DNA from: Ovis canadensis
Lineage: Eukaryota; Chordata; Mammalia; Artiodactyla; Bovidae
DNA length: 64,000 nt
NCBI RefSeq assembly: GCF_042477335.2
Contig: NC_091257.1
Coordinates: 44,362,501-44,426,500 of the forward strand
Direction: 5' to 3'
Below the pieces are notes generated by a model, which made no database searches, had not been told where the DNA came from, and saw nothing but the letters and a program-made list of their open reading frames with translations. Below are positions 62,161 through 64,000 of this stretch, piece after piece (within the stretch, counting starts at the first letter, position 1; each line of letters starts with the position of its first letter). The position numbers were made by a program, and so were the translations under genes.

Positions 62161-63451
62161 GTCTAGGGAGAAATGCTACAGGACCCAAAGCATTCAGAGC
62201 TAGTGATGGGGGAGACAGGGGCCACAAGGATGTGCTGGAGGACCATGAAAACCTCAGCAGCCACAAGACCCCCAGGAATATGTATGAGCTTGAGCCATTT
62301 TGTTAGATAGTAGAGAAAAGAGTGATCCTGGAAAGTAAAATGATATGGAAACCCTTGGTTTTTAGAAAAATGAGGAGAAAAATCCCAGCAGCTTCTAGAC
62401 TGAAAACAAGGCAAAACAAAGAAAATGAATATGGTTGCCTATAAAAGAAAGAGAAGCAGACAGGCAGAGAAACATCTGTTCCACTAAATGCTGAAAGATA
62501 TAAAAAGATAATAAAATAATGTTTACAGAGCTTGAAGGAAAACGATCATCACAGAATTATGCTTGCATCCAGACTCTGGCTCATGCAAAAAAAGCATCTT
62601 CAGACATATAGGAGGTTAGAAAATATATCATCCACACACTCTAATAAAAAAATTAAATGAGAAAATACTCAAAAGAAGAAAGGAGAGGGTGCAGTTTATA
62701 AGAAATAGTGGTTAGCAATAAAAGCAGTAAAGCTGTCAAGACGGTTTAAGACATTTTTTAAACTATGGATGTGAATATAACACAACAGTTAAGAAAAAAG
62801 TTTTATTATAATACAAGGGCAAAAAGAAAAGAAGCCAGATGGAATTAAAATCCCAGATTATTTCAACAAAACCTAGGATATATAAAGGAAGGAGAAATCC
62901 AAATATCCTATACAGTTTGTCTTGTTTGGTAGTAGAACATTTTAAACATTGGTTAAGTTTTTACATTGATAGAGAAATACAGGAAAAAAGCACCCTTGTT
63001 AGAACTTTAATAGTAATTACCAGAAGAAGAAAAATAGGATATAGAGCTCCTCAATCATTAGAGGAGAAAAAAATAAAGGATGTATGGAAACTTGACATAT
63101 TCTGTAAAACACAAGAAAAGAATGAGGAAGTATTCTGAATACCAAGAAGGCTTACAAAATTCAAAGGCAGATATGATCTGAGCTGTTTAACACAATGGCC
63201 ACGACCCACATGTGGCTATTAAATTCTAATAGTTTCAAATTAAAATGGAATAAAATTTAAAATTCAGTGCCTCACACTGTCCCATTTCAAGTGGCCAGTC
63301 ATCTCTGTATCAGATATTTTCATCATAGCAGAACAGTCTAGCATACAACACTCACAGCCAGTGCAAAATACAAGGTAATATGAGTCTATATAAAGTATGA
63401 TCCTATTTATGTTAAATATACATTTACATACACATATAAATATACAAAGGG

Positions 63452-63665
63452 GTACCCAGGTGGCTCAGTGGTAAAGAATCCACCTGCCAATGCAGGGGAC
63501 ACAGGGTACTCAGATTCGATCCCTGGGTCAGGAAGATACCCTGGAGGAGGGCATGGCAACCCACTCCAGTATTCTTGCTTGGAGTGAATCCCATAGACGT
63601 AGGAGCCTGGTGGGTTACGGTACACAGGGTCCCAAAGAGCCAGACATGACTGTGCACACGTGCAT
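63452..63665 (+). repeat. Bov-tA SINE
   Basis: It begins ggtacccaggtggctcagtg and ends gccagacatgactgtgcac. Confidence 0.9.
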
Positions 63666-63749
63666 ATAAATATAGAAACACTGACTGAGTCAGTGAAAAA
63701 TAAAAAATAACAAAAGCATCTACATAATGTATGATCTTACTTATGTAAA

Positions 63750-63792
63750 TATATGTGCGTGTGTATATATATATAAATATATATAAGAATAA
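63750..63792 (+). repeat. AT-rich (TA)n/(ATAT) simple repeat
   Basis: tatatatatataaatatata-type sequence lies close to the window end. Nothing gene-like follows to 64000. Confidence 0.8.
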
Positions 63793-64000
63793 ATTACATG
63801 GTTAATAGTGGTATCTCTAAGAAGTAAGATGACTAAGGGGCTTTCTTTCGCCATATATCTTACTGTTTGTATTTTCATTAAGCATATTACTCTTACAATA
63901 AGTAAAAGTCATTAATATAGTTTCAATGGGAGTAACCATAGACCAACCAACCAATCTCTTTCTTGAACTTGGTTACAAACCCTGGGTTAACCTAGTAACT

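Larger units (their letters stand above)
40180..64000 (-). other. NMT2: NMT2 intron 1 (partial)
   Basis: Upstream of exon 2 no CpG island and no sequence coding the expected acidic NMT2 N-terminus is visible to the window end, so I read this 23.8 kb as part of intron 1. It is mainly BovB, L1, LTR and SINE sequence plus simple repeats. Stretches with nothing recognisable: about 42600-43200, 49340-49970, 50100-50900, 51630-52560, 56600-57300, 57610-58840, 59110-59750, 60460-61380 and 62170-63440. Confidence 0.7.

Noticed and set aside
40180-64000. Search for NMT2 exon 1 within the window
   Set aside because: No CpG island and no minus-strand sequence coding an acidic N-terminus with a GG-ending donor was seen. 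I conclude that exon 1 lies beyond 64000, although a short exon could be missed by eye.

Overview
This is ruminant (bovid: cattle, sheep, goat or a close relative) nuclear DNA. The diagnosis rests on repeats: at least six BovB (RTE-clade) LINE fragments ending in an ACTGA-type tail, dozens of Bov-tA/Bov-A2 and tRNA-Glu-derived CHR-type SINEs, and a ruminant mariner hairpin, on a background of older mammalian L1, L2, MIR, Tigger, hAT and MaLR relics. Nothing in the window is bacterial, viral or plasmid-like. The species cannot be fixed by reading alone.

Two protein-coding genes are present, in convergent (tail-to-tail) arrangement. RPP38 (RNase P/MRP protein p38) is on the + strand. A CpG-rich promoter and untranslated first exon lie at about 2.9-3.9 kb, a 5.1-kb intron follows, and the whole 282-residue coding sequence sits in one exon (8471-9319). 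NMT2 (N-myristoyltransferase 2) is on the - strand. Eleven coding exons (2 to 12) are readable between 40179 and 12660, every one with AG/GT boundaries and compatible phase, giving residues 37 (split codon) to 498. Exon 1, coding for about 36 residues, is not in the window, so everything from 40180 to 64000 is read as intron 1. The NMT2 3' UTR probably runs to about 9.5 kb, roughly 100 bp from the RPP38 polyadenylation site.

Layout: 1-2900 is intergenic (LTR relic, MIR, CHR SINE). 2930-3870 is a CpG island with NRF1, TCTCGCGAGA and CACGTG motifs and is probably bidirectional. 3388-8469 is RPP38 intron 1, holding a 1.2-kb BovB with a clear target-site duplication. 8470-9410 is the RPP38 coding exon and 3' end. 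9510-12680 is the NMT2 terminal exon and 3' UTR, with a hAT relic and a 98-bp tandem duplication. 12.7-40.2 kb holds NMT2 exons 11 to 2 and introns rich in L1, Tigger1, hAT, MLT1, BovB and SINEs. 40.2-64 kb is intron 1, consisting mostly of repeats: BovB in both orientations, L1, a long CAT/CAC satellite-like array, and a probable 3'-UTR retrocopy.

Functionally, RPP38 acts in tRNA 5'-end and rRNA processing, while NMT2 attaches myristate to N-terminal glycines of many signalling proteins. They are neighbours but not pathway partners. I did not find a previously undescribed gene system. The points worth a second look are structural: a retrocopy candidate with target-site duplication, poly(A) signal and tail; direct and inverted transposon pairs flanking NMT2 exons; a 20-bp perfect-arm mariner hairpin; local duplications; and the promoter motif cluster.
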